A DNA stretch of 64,000 nucleotides from Myxococcus dinghuensis (lineage in GTDB: Bacteria; Myxococcota; Myxococcia; Myxococcales; Myxococcaceae): assembly GCF_024198235.1 (NCBI RefSeq), contig NZ_JAKCFB010000036.1, positions 1 to 64,000 of the forward strand, read 5' to 3'. The translations under genes and the position numbers were made by a program. Positions within the stretch are counted from its first letter, which is position 1; each line of letters opens with the position of its first letter. Of this stretch, positions 44,904 through 52,500 are shown in pieces. The notes beneath the pieces were generated by a model. It saw nothing but the letters and a program-made list of their open reading frames with translations, ran no database searches and was not told where the DNA came from.

Positions 44904-44970
44904 CGGCAAGCCTTGCCGTCCTCGCCTCCGCGGGGGGCGGCAAGCCTTGCCAGGGTCGGCAGTCGTTGCC
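44904..44970. promoter_or_regulatory. three palindromic activator-binding sites
   Basis: GGCAAGCCTTGCC occurs twice (44905-44917 and 44939-44951), and a variant, GGCAGTCGTTGCC, lies at 44958-44970. Centres are 34 and 19 bases apart. They lie about 45-125 bases upstream of the sigma-54 promoter at 44846-44861, where enhancer-binding proteins normally bind. The same palindrome sits upstream of the second sigma-54 promoter near 37400. Confidence 0.65.
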
Positions 44971-45050
44971 GAGAGTCGCGGACAGGGAGAGGCCCCGGTG
45001 CGCGGAGGCGCGCTCCCGGGGCCCGGCCCGCGCGGGACTGCCGCGGGGGC

Positions 45051-46601
45051 TCACTTCGCCGGAGCGGGACCGGCGGCGAGCGGCTTCTGCGACTGGAGCA
45101 TGGGCGCAGAGGCGGAGAGCGCGCCCAGGTAGAGCCGGCCGTGGAAGCCGTCCGGACGCGCCTCCGCGGACAACTGGATGCCCGGCGCGACCGCGTCCGC
45201 CTGCCATGCCTCGCGCGTGGGGCTGATGCCGAAGACGTCACATTCGATCTCCTCCCAGACGTTGAAGCGGCAGGCGAACTGGGTGCCGCGCCGGAAGCCC
45301 ACGTCGAGCGCACGCACGGAGGAGGGCAGCGCCTTCGCGAGCCGCGCGCCGAGGGGCTCGAAGTCGCTGTCCCACGCCGCCTTCGCGGTGCGCGCATGGA
45401 CACTGCCCGTGAGCACCAGCGTCCACGCGGTGGGGCGCGTGGCGCGGAAGGCGAGCAGGCTCCTGGCCATCTCCGCCTCACGCGCGTCGCCCTGGGCCTT
45501 GCTCGTGTCGATGGCGACGACGGCCACGTCCTTGCCGTGGGCGCGCAGCCGGCGGACCTGCTCCACCAACCAGAGGGTGGCGCGGCTGCTGCGGCCATCC
45601 TGGTAGGTGCGGCGCCAGAAGCCGCTGCCGCTGAGCAGGGCCTGGGCGTCGGAGGAGAGGCCCGCGCTGGAGAGGTAGGCCTCGAGGAAGGGCTGCTCGG
45701 TGGAGGGGACGGAGAGCGCCAGCGTGACGGGGAGTCCGCGCGTGGTGGCCTCGCACAGCATCCGCAGGGCGGCGGTGGGCACCTCGCGCGTGCCGAGCGG
45801 GTCCGCCACCAGCAGCACCTGCCCCGGGCCCAGCAGCGACGAGGCGCCCCCCTCCAGCAGCGGCGGCGAGGCGCCTTCGGCCCCCGTGTCACAGGCCGGC
45901 GGGAGCGACGTCACCGACTCCCCCGCGTCATCCATCAGCACGGAGCGCATGGGGATGGGCGCGTTGCCGCTCACCACCTCCAGCGCGGGCACCATCTCCA
46001 GCCGCTGGAGCAGCGTGGTCTCGATGCCCATGTCCCGGATGCCGTGGACGTAGCGGAAGCGCTCCATCCCCGGTGCGTTGGGGAAGGGGTTGAGCATGGC
46101 GACCTGCCGCGCGCCGTTGCTGCCGGGCGCGGAGGTGAAGGCCTCCATGCGTGCGTCGAAGGGGTGCCGGTCGTTCGCGTTGAACACCCGCATCTCCCGG
46201 GAGTTGTCCGAGCCCATGATGCCCGGCGTCTCCTCGACGTTCGTCTCGAGCTCGTTGTAGCGGAGCCGGTAGACGCGCACGAGCGACTGGCGAGGCCCCA
46301 TGCGCTCGCCTTTCACGTAGTAGCGCTCGAAGGTGCGCAGGCCCGGGTCGTTCTTCCCTGGCTCGTGGGCGGAGGAGAACATCTCCAGCCCGCCTTCCTT
46401 CTCCAGGACGTCGTAGCGCTGCTCCTCCAGGACGCGCCGTGCCGTCATCATCGCGTCCTCGACGGGCACCCTGTAGACGAGCTCCTCTTTCGGCGTCTCG
46501 TACTCGCCCGTCTCCGGGTTGTAGTGCGTCGCGAGACCTCGCGTCATCGAGGCACAGCCCGAGCACCCCAACAGCCCCAACGCCCAGTAGAACCGACGCA
46601 C
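45051..46601 (-). CDS. large lipoprotein, tandem paralogue A
   Basis: 516 residues. The lipobox is LLGCSGC near residue 14. No domain is recognised with confidence. The C-terminal half (VLLVADPLGTREVP ... VAVVAIDTSKAQGDAREAEMA ... WTLVLTGSVHA) resembles the strand-helix order of ChaN/erythromycin-esterase-like folds, with a His in GSVHA, but this is speculative. The GTG start at 46601 has GGAGG 5 bases upstream. It is highly similar over its whole length to the gene just upstream, so the pair is a tandem duplication. Three sigma-54 upstream sites lie beyond its stop. Confidence 0.75.
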   Translation of the reverse strand: MRRFYWALGLLGCSGCASMTRGLATHYNPETGEYETPKEELVYRVPVEDAMMTARRVLEEQRYDVLEKEGGLEMFSSAHEPGKNDPGLRTFERYYVKGERMGPRQSLVRVYRLRYNELETNVEETPGIMGSDNSREMRVFNANDRHPFDARMEAFTSAPGSNGARQVAMLNPFPNAPGMERFRYVHGIRDMGIETTLLQRLEMVPALEVVSGNAPIPMRSVLMDDAGESVTSLPPACDTGAEGASPPLLEGGASSLLGPGQVLLVADPLGTREVPTAALRMLCEATTRGLPVTLALSVPSTEQPFLEAYLSSAGLSSDAQALLSGSGFWRRTYQDGRSSRATLWLVEQVRRLRAHGKDVAVVAIDTSKAQGDAREAEMARSLLAFRATRPTAWTLVLTGSVHARTAKAAWDSDFEPLGARLAKALPSSVRALDVGFRRGTQFACRFNVWEEIECDVFGISPTREAWQADAVAPGIQLSAEARPDGFHGRLYLGALSASAPMLQSQKPLAAGPAPAK

Positions 46602-46676
46602 TGAATCCTCCGCGGATGGCTTGCTGCGAGGGAACGCTCGGGACGCGGGATGGATATCGCCCCGAGGGCCGCGGGC

Positions 46677-48203
46677 TCACTCCTTCGGAGCGGGGACCGC
46701 GGCGAACTGTCTCTGGGTCTGGAGCGCCGGGGGAGAGGCGGAGAGTGCGCCCAGGTAGAGCCGTCCGTGGAACCCATCCGGCCGGGGCTCGGTGGCGAGC
46801 TGGACGCCCGGCTCCTCCTCGTCCGCCTGCCGGACCTCGTTCGTGGGGCTGATGGCGAACACGTTGCACTCGACGTTCTCCCAGACGTTGAAGCGGCAGG
46901 CGAACTGGGTGCCGCGCCGGAAGCCCACGTCGAGCGAGCGCACCGCGGAGGGCAGCGCCTTCGCCAGTCGTGCGCCCAGGGGCTCGAGGTCATCGTTCCA
47001 GCCGACCTTCGTGGTGCGCGCGTGGACGCTGCCCGCGAGCACCAGCGTCCACGCGGTGGGGGGGCGCGTGGCGCGGAAGGCGAGCAGGTTCCTGGCCATC
47101 TCCGCCTCGCGCGCGTCGCCCTGGGCCTTGCTCGTGTCGATGGCGACGACGGCCACGTCCTTGCCGTATGCGCGCAGGCGCCGGGCATGCTCCACCAACC
47201 AGAGGGTGGCGCGGCTGCTGCGGCCGTCCTGGTACGTGCGGCGCCAGAAGCCGCTGCCGCTGAGCAGGGCCTGGGCATCGGAGGTGAGGCCCTTGCTCGC
47301 GACGTAGGCCTCGAGGGAGGGCTGCTCGGTGGAGGGGACGGAGAGCGCCAGCGTGACGGGGAGTCCGCGCGTGGTGGCCTCGCACAGCATCCGCAGGGCG
47401 GCGGTGGGCACCTCGCGCGTGCCGAGCGGGTCCGCCACCAGCAGCACCTGCCCCGCCAGGAGCAGGGGCGTGGCGCCCTCCACCAGCGCGTCGCAGTCCG
47501 GAGGGAGCGTGGCCACGGCCTCGCCCGCGTCCTCCATCAGCACCGACCGCATGGGCACCGGCGCGTTGCCGCTCACCACCTCCAGCGCGGGCACCACCTC
47601 CAGCCGTTGCTGGAGCCGCGTCTCGATGCCCATGTCCCGGATGCCGCGCACGTAGCGGAAGCGCTCCTGCCCGGGGGCGTTGGGGAAGGGGTTGCGCAGG
47701 ACGACCTGCCGCCCGGAGGCGCCGCCCGGGGTCGTGGTGAACGCCTCCATGCGCGTGTCGAAGGGGTGCACGGCGTTCGCGTTGAACACCTTCGCGTCCC
47801 GCGAGTTCTCCGAGTTGCTGACGGGCGGTGGCTCCTCGACCCCCGTCTCCATCTCGCTGTAGCTCAGCCGGTAGATGCGCACGAGCGACTGGCGGGGCCC
47901 CATGCGGTGGCCCTTCACGTAATAGCGCTCGATGTTGCGCAGGCCCGGGTCGTTCTTCCCCGGCTCGTGGGCGGAGGAGAACATCTCCAGCCCGCCCTCC
48001 TTCTCCAGGACGTCGTAGCGCTGCTCCTCCAGGACCCGACGCGCCGTCATCATCGCGTCCTCGATGGGCACCAGGTAGACGACCTCTTCCCTGGGCGTCT
48101 CGTACTCCCCCGTCTCCGGGTTGTATTGCGACGCGAGGCTCCGCGTCAGGGCGGCGCAGCCCGTACAGCCCAGGAATGCCAGCACCCAGCCGAACCGACG
48201 CAT
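46677..48203 (-). CDS. large lipoprotein, tandem paralogue B
   Basis: 508 residues, lipobox FLGCTGC. Aligned with the downstream neighbour, long blocks are identical, for example YNPETGEYETP, EDAMMTARRVLEEQRYDVLE, GSGFWRRTYQDGRSSRATLW and AVVAIDTSKAQGDAREAEMA. Differences cluster in two places: the variable region around residues 110-150, and 235-255, where copy A carries an extra stretch. The ATG at 48203 has GGAGG 6 bases upstream. The upstream regions of both copies also share the 13-mer GGGAACGCTCGGG, so promoter and gene were duplicated together. Confidence 0.78.
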   Translation of the reverse strand: MRRFGWVLAFLGCTGCAALTRSLASQYNPETGEYETPREEVVYLVPIEDAMMTARRVLEEQRYDVLEKEGGLEMFSSAHEPGKNDPGLRNIERYYVKGHRMGPRQSLVRIYRLSYSEMETGVEEPPPVSNSENSRDAKVFNANAVHPFDTRMEAFTTTPGGASGRQVVLRNPFPNAPGQERFRYVRGIRDMGIETRLQQRLEVVPALEVVSGNAPVPMRSVLMEDAGEAVATLPPDCDALVEGATPLLLAGQVLLVADPLGTREVPTAALRMLCEATTRGLPVTLALSVPSTEQPSLEAYVASKGLTSDAQALLSGSGFWRRTYQDGRSSRATLWLVEHARRLRAYGKDVAVVAIDTSKAQGDAREAEMARNLLAFRATRPPTAWTLVLAGSVHARTTKVGWNDDLEPLGARLAKALPSAVRSLDVGFRRGTQFACRFNVWENVECNVFAISPTNEVRQADEEEPGVQLATEPRPDGFHGRLYLGALSASPPALQTQRQFAAVPAPKE

Positions 48204-48399
48204 TGCATCCTCCATGACGGCACCCTGGGGGCCGAGCGCGCTCCCACCTCGGGGTGAGGCGGGAACGCTCGGGGAGGGACGGGATATCTCCCGTGACGGT
48301 GAGCCTACCGTGGCGCGGGGGTGGGGCGCGGTGGGGGAGGGCGGCGCTCGTCGGTCGGGGGACGGAGCCCGGTGGCTTGGTCGCGGGGCGGGGCCTGTA

Positions 48400-49695
48400 G
48401 TGAAGTGTCCCCTCGTGCCTGCCTCCCCCGCCGTCTCCTCCTCCAGCACACGCCCCGTCGGCCCGCTCCAGTTGTTGGCGCTGGGCGTCAACGGCATCGT
48501 CGGCGTGGGCATCTTCTTCGCGCCGGCGGAGGTGGCCGCGAAGGCGCCCGGGCTGGGTGGGGTGCTCGCCTTCCTCCTCACCGGGCTGGCGCTGGTGCCG
48601 GTGGCCTTCGCCTTCGCGGTGCTGGGGCGCCGCTTCGACACGGACGGCGGCCCCATCGTCTTCGCGCGGGCGGCGTTCGGGGAGCGCGCGGCCTTCCTCG
48701 TCGGGTGGGTGGCGTACGTCAGCGCCTTCCTCAGCACGTCCGCGGTGGTCGCCGGCCTGTCCCAGGCGCTGGCGCCGTCGTTGGGGATGGAGGGGCCGGT
48801 GGGCCAGCGCGTGCTGGCGTCCGGGCTGGTCACCGCGCTGGCGGCCGTCGTCGCGTCGGGCATCCGCGTCTCCGCGCGCGCGTGGACGGGGCTCACGGTG
48901 CTCAAGCTGCTGCCGCTCGCGGCGCTGCTGGGCGTGTTCCTCTTCGTCGCGGGCACGGGCGGCGTGCCGCCGTCGCCGGCCGCGGCCACGGACACCGCGT
49001 GGCTCCGCGCGGGGCTGACGGTGGTGTTCGCCTACCAGGGCTTCGAAATCGTCCCCGTCATCGCCGGCCAGGTGCGCTCCTCCGAGCGCAGCGTGCCCAT
49101 GGCCACGGTGGGCTCGCTGCTCGGCGCGGTGGGGCTGTACGTGGGGCTCGTGTGGGCGTGCGTCGCGGCGCTGCCGGAGCTGGCGTCCTCGCCCGCGCCC
49201 CTGGCCGCCGCGGCGGACGTGTGGGGCGGGGGCGCGTTGTCGCGCGTGGTGGCCGCGGGCACCAGCGTGTCCGCGCTGGGCATCTGCCTGGGGATGATGG
49301 TGACGACGCCGCGCTACCTGTCCGCGCTGGCGTCCGGGGAGCGGCGGCTGCTGGGGTTGGACGGGATGTCGCCCCGGGGCGTGCCCGCGCGGGCGCTCGC
49401 CGTCACGTGGGCGCTGGTGTTGCTGTTCGTCAACCTGGGGAACCTGTCGGAGCTCTTCGCGCTCTCGAGCCTCGCCGTGCTGCTCCAGTACGGCGTCACG
49501 GCGGCGGCGCTGGCGCGGCTGGCGTGGGGGCGCGAGCGGGGCCTTTCGCCCTCACACGCGCTCCTGGCGGTTCCCACGCTGGCGCTCGGCCTGACGCTGG
49601 TGGCGTTCGGCGCGAGCGCCCGGGAGGCCGCCACCACGGGTGTCGCGGTGGTGGCGGGCCTGGGGTTGTGGGGCCTGTCCCGGCCGAGGGCCTAG
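48400..49695 (+). CDS. APC-family amino acid permease
   Basis: 431 residues, about 12 membrane helices. The first helix has the APC signature GVNGIVGVGIFFAPAEVA; later blocks include VFAYQGFEIVPVIAGQVRSSERSVPMATVGS, split here as helix 6 and loop, as in amino acid/polyamine antiporters. The substrate is unknown. I chose GTG 48400, preceded by GGGGCGGGG; GTG 48415 is an alternative without a ribosome site. It ends tail to tail with the glutamine synthetase gene, the two stop codons overlapping in one CTAG. Confidence 0.87.
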   Translation: MKCPLVPASPAVSSSSTRPVGPLQLLALGVNGIVGVGIFFAPAEVAAKAPGLGGVLAFLLTGLALVPVAFAFAVLGRRFDTDGGPIVFARAAFGERAAFLVGWVAYVSAFLSTSAVVAGLSQALAPSLGMEGPVGQRVLASGLVTALAAVVASGIRVSARAWTGLTVLKLLPLAALLGVFLFVAGTGGVPPSPAAATDTAWLRAGLTVVFAYQGFEIVPVIAGQVRSSERSVPMATVGSLLGAVGLYVGLVWACVAALPELASSPAPLAAAADVWGGGALSRVVAAGTSVSALGICLGMMVTTPRYLSALASGERRLLGLDGMSPRGVPARALAVTWALVLLFVNLGNLSELFALSSLAVLLQYGVTAAALARLAWGRERGLSPSHALLAVPTLALGLTLVAFGASAREAATTGVAVVAGLGLWGLSRPRA

Positions 49696-51131
49696 AACTG
49701 GCTCCAGAGGTACTGGTTGGTGATTTCGTGGTGGAACTGGATTTCGGACGTCTTCACGCGGGTGCCCAGCTGCTTGGGGCAGCGCTCCGCGGAGGCCGTC
49801 TTCAGCTCCGCGAACTTGCCCTGCACGTTCTCACCGAGGATGCCGGCGATGAACTGGCTGCCCTTGAAGAGGCGGATGGCGTCGAAGATGTTGTCCGGCA
49901 GGAAGCGGGTGCGGCTGCGCTTGGTCTCCGCGTCCTCCTGCGGCTGCGGGCCCTCCAGGCCGGTGCGCAGCAGCGAGTAGAGCACCAGGTAGGGGTTGGC
50001 GTCCGGGGCCACCGAGCGGCACTCGACGCGCGCCGAGCGCTCGTTGCCATAGGGGATGCGCACCATGGCGCCGCGGTTGTTGGCGCTGGCCTTGATCTGG
50101 TTGGGCGCCTCGTAGTGCGGGTCCAGGCGGCGGTACGCGTTGACGCTGGAGTTGAGGACCAGGCAGATGTCGTTGGCGTTGGTCAGCAGCCGGTCGATGA
50201 AGTCCCAGCCCATCTGGCTCAGGCCGTCCTGGCCGCCCTTGTCGTAGAAGAGGTTCTTGCCGCCCTTGGACAGCGACATGTTCATGTGCATGCCGTTGCC
50301 GTTGACGCCCGTCACCGGCTTCGGGAGGAAGCTGGCGGTGGTGTCCATCTGCGCGGCGACCTGGCGGCACAGGAGCTTGTAGAGCTGGATCTGGTCGGCG
50401 GAGATGAGCGCCTCGCTGTACGAGAAGTTCATCTCGAACTGGCTGGGGGCCACCTCCGGGTGGTCCTTCTCGTTCTGGAAGCCCATGGCGCGCTGGGCCT
50501 CGGCGGCCTTGTCGATGAAGGCGCGCAGCGGGTCACCCGGCAGCGAGTGGTAGTAGCCGCCGGTGGAGATGAAGTCGAACTTGCCCGTCTCGTGGTAGTG
50601 GCGCTCGGCGTCACGGCCCTTGAAGAGGAAGCCCTCGACCTCCGGGGCGGCGTGGAACACCGTGCCGTCCTTCTGGAACAGGGCCTCGGTGACGCGCTTG
50701 AGCTGGCCGCGCATGTCCGCGTGGTACGGCGTGCCGTCGCGCTCCAGCACCTCGCTGAACACCAGCACCTTGCCGGGGCCGAAGATGTCGGACGGCAGCC
50801 AGTAGAAGGAGCCCCAGTCCACGTTCAGGCGCAGGTCGCTCTCCGCCTGCTGGGAGAAGCCGCGGATGGACGAGCCGTCGAAGGTGAGGTTGTCGGCGCT
50901 CTTGAGCAGGAACTTCTTGTCGTAGTCCAGCATGTGCAGCCGACCCTCGAGGTCGGTGAAGCACACGGTGACGGCCTTCAGGTTGCGCTCGTCGGTGAGG
51001 TACTTGATGCGCTCCTCACGGACCTTGTCCGCCGACTCGTGCTTGAGACGCTGCTCCTTGACGCGCAGGTTCTTCTCTTCCAGCTCGTCGTAGGGAATCT
51101 CCAGGAACGTCCGCAGCCCCTTCGTCTCCAT
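49692..51131 (-). CDS. glutamine synthetase family protein (GSI)
   Basis: 479 residues. Catalytic blocks of type I glutamine synthetase are present: FDGSSIRGF, EVEGFLF, NGNGMHMNMSL, NRGAMVRIP and SARVECRSVAPDANPYL. Expected reaction: ATP-dependent ligation of ammonia to glutamate, or to a related amine for family variants. The N-terminal ~60 residues are helical and longer than usual. The adenylylation-site block (NLYDLPP in enteric enzymes) is not found after ANPYLVLYSLLRTG, where the sequence reads RTRFLPDNIFDAI, so regulation by adenylylation is unlikely. The start at ATG 51131 has GGAGG 9 bases upstream. An inverted repeat lies in the leader. Confidence 0.88.
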   Translation of the reverse strand: METKGLRTFLEIPYDELEEKNLRVKEQRLKHESADKVREERIKYLTDERNLKAVTVCFTDLEGRLHMLDYDKKFLLKSADNLTFDGSSIRGFSQQAESDLRLNVDWGSFYWLPSDIFGPGKVLVFSEVLERDGTPYHADMRGQLKRVTEALFQKDGTVFHAAPEVEGFLFKGRDAERHYHETGKFDFISTGGYYHSLPGDPLRAFIDKAAEAQRAMGFQNEKDHPEVAPSQFEMNFSYSEALISADQIQLYKLLCRQVAAQMDTTASFLPKPVTGVNGNGMHMNMSLSKGGKNLFYDKGGQDGLSQMGWDFIDRLLTNANDICLVLNSSVNAYRRLDPHYEAPNQIKASANNRGAMVRIPYGNERSARVECRSVAPDANPYLVLYSLLRTGLEGPQPQEDAETKRSRTRFLPDNIFDAIRLFKGSQFIAGILGENVQGKFAELKTASAERCPKQLGTRVKTSEIQFHHEITNQYLWSQF

Positions 51132-51431
51132 GTGTCCGTGCCTCCAGGCCGGTGTCCGCCGTGAACACGGCGGGGCGAATCCGTGGACGCAGGTATTTAC
51201 ATTCGGCTGACGGAAATCAAGCCTTAATTCCCGCGCTTGGAGCCTTAAAACTTGGGCCAGAAACCTCTGGTAACCGTTGGGAAACATTCCTGAGGGCGTT
51301 TTCGACCTCCCGGATGTCCGCTGGTGCGCATCTGGAGGGGACAGGGAAGCGCCCGGCCGGAAGGAGGATGGACGGGTGGGGGCGGGGTAGAGTGGCCCTC
51401 CTGCGAGGTGGGGGTGGCGGATGGGGGAGGG
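51132..51431. promoter_or_regulatory. upstream region of the glutamine synthetase gene
   Basis: 300 bases without a gene, unusually AT-rich from 51190 to 51290. A near-perfect palindrome, CCGCCGTG-AA-CACGGCGG (51156-51173), sits 25 bases before the glutamine synthetase ATG and could be an operator or a leader hairpin. A possible minus-strand promoter is TTGATT (51220-51215) with TAAATA (51199-51194), but the spacing of 15 is short. I see no sigma-54 promoter here. Confidence 0.4.
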
Positions 51432-51590
51432 GTGGGGAGGCTGAGTCCCGATGACGTCGAGGAGCAGCTCAGCGTGGCGTACCTGCATGCGGTCGCGGCC
51501 CGGGCGGGATTCCCGGTCGAGCGGGTCCTGGTGGACCGTGACAGCAGCGACCTCGAGGTGTGTGGCCGGGGAAGGTGGGGCGGCGAGGCG
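51432..51590 (+). pseudogene. remnant of a DUF4365-like gene
   Basis: From GTG 51432 the frame encodes about 50 residues resembling the N-terminus of DUF4365-type proteins: LSPDDVEEQLSVAYLHAVAA, then RAGFPVERVLVDRDSSDLEV. The similarity stops near 51575 and the frame then runs as Arg-rich non-family sequence into the hydrolase gene. It looks like a decayed or truncated gene of a family often found in defence-associated and mobile regions. Judged by eye only. Confidence 0.45.
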
Positions 51591-51674
51591 ACCTTGTCGT
51601 CGCCGAGGACCCCGCGTCCATTGGGTCGACGAGGTTTCGGGCTTCGGCATCGTCGATGGAGTCGGGAGGAGTCG

Positions 51675-52484
51675 ATGAGCAGCTCGGAGTGGATTCTCGA
51701 GGCGGCGGCGCCCTCCGCGGACGTGCGCATCCCCTATGGGCCGGGGCCGCACCACTTCGGAGACCTGCGGCTGCCTGCCGGACCGGGTCCTCACCCGGTC
51801 GTCGTCGCCTTGCACGGGGGCTTCTGGCGCGCGAAGTACGACCTCTCGCACCTGGGGCACCTGTGCGCGGCCCTGACCGCGGAGGGCTTTGCGACCTGGA
51901 GCCTGGAGTTCCGCCGCATCGGCCATGAGGGCGGCGCCTTCCCCGGCACCCTGGCGGACGCCGCGCTCGGCGCCGACTTCCTGCGCACGCTCGCGGGCAC
52001 CCACGGGCTGGACCTCGCGCGCGTCGTCGTCCTCGGGCACTCGGCGGGCGGGCACCTCGCGCTGTGGCTGGGCGCGCGGCACCGGCTGCCCGCCGCGGAC
52101 CCGCTGCACGTCGAGGCCCCGCTGCGACCCAAGGGGGTCGTCGCCCTGGCCGCCGTGTCCGACCTGGCGCGGGCCTTCGCGCTGCGGTTGGGCGACGGCG
52201 TGGTGGAGTCCTTCGTGGGCGGCTCACCGGAGGCCGTGCCCGAGCGCTACCGCTCCGCGTCCCCCGCCGAGCTCCAGCCGCTGGGCATCCCCCAGGTGCT
52301 CGTCCATGGCACCGACGACGACACCGTGCCGGTGTCCCTGAGCGAGGAGTTCACCGAGCGGGGCCGCGCGCTCGGCGACGACGTGCGGCAAATCACCCTG
52401 GCGGGGGCGGGCCACTTCGAGGTGGTCGACCCCCGCTCCGCCGAGTGGCCCCTCGTCCTCCAGGCCGTGCGCTCCCTGGCGTGA
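51675..52484 (+). CDS. alpha/beta hydrolase (BD-FAE/peptidase S9-like)
   Basis: 269 residues, no signal peptide. An oxyanion-hole block, VVALHGGFWRAKYD, is followed by the nucleophile elbow LGHSAGGHLALWLGAR; the acid and base lie in VHGTDDDTVP and GAGHFEVVDP. This is the pattern of BD-FAE-type esterases, including kynurenine formamidase-like enzymes. A formamidase would be needed by the kynurenine operon 6 kb away, but nothing else links them. The start is ATG 51675 with GGGAGGA 4 bases upstream. Confidence 0.87.
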   Translation: MSSSEWILEAAAPSADVRIPYGPGPHHFGDLRLPAGPGPHPVVVALHGGFWRAKYDLSHLGHLCAALTAEGFATWSLEFRRIGHEGGAFPGTLADAALGADFLRTLAGTHGLDLARVVVLGHSAGGHLALWLGARHRLPAADPLHVEAPLRPKGVVALAAVSDLARAFALRLGDGVVESFVGGSPEAVPERYRSASPAELQPLGIPQVLVHGTDDDTVPVSLSEEFTERGRALGDDVRQITLAGAGHFEVVDPRSAEWPLVLQAVRSLA

Positions 52485-52500
52485 GCGCGCGGCCCGCGCG

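Larger units (their letters stand above)
45051..48203 (-). repeat. tandem gene duplication (~1.5 kb units)
   Basis: Two adjacent lipoprotein genes in the same orientation share long nearly identical DNA blocks, for example around 46374-46440 and 47971-48040, plus a common 13-mer, GGGAACGCTCGGG, upstream of each. Such direct repeats can recombine, so copy number may vary between strains. Confidence 0.85.

Noticed and set aside
44905..44970. GGCAAGCCTTGCC copies considered as sigma-54 promoters
   Set aside because: GG and GC are only 8 bases apart, not 10, and the words are palindromic, so they fit activator-binding sites better.
48121..48399. Longer start for the APC permease
   Set aside because: It would overlap the 5' end and promoter of the divergent lipoprotein gene and add Arg/Gly-rich residues before the first membrane helix.
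51453..51678. Second frame over the DUF4365-like remnant as a separate small gene
   Set aside because: The translation is Arg/Ser/Trp-rich with no similarity, whereas the alternative frame shows a family-like segment.
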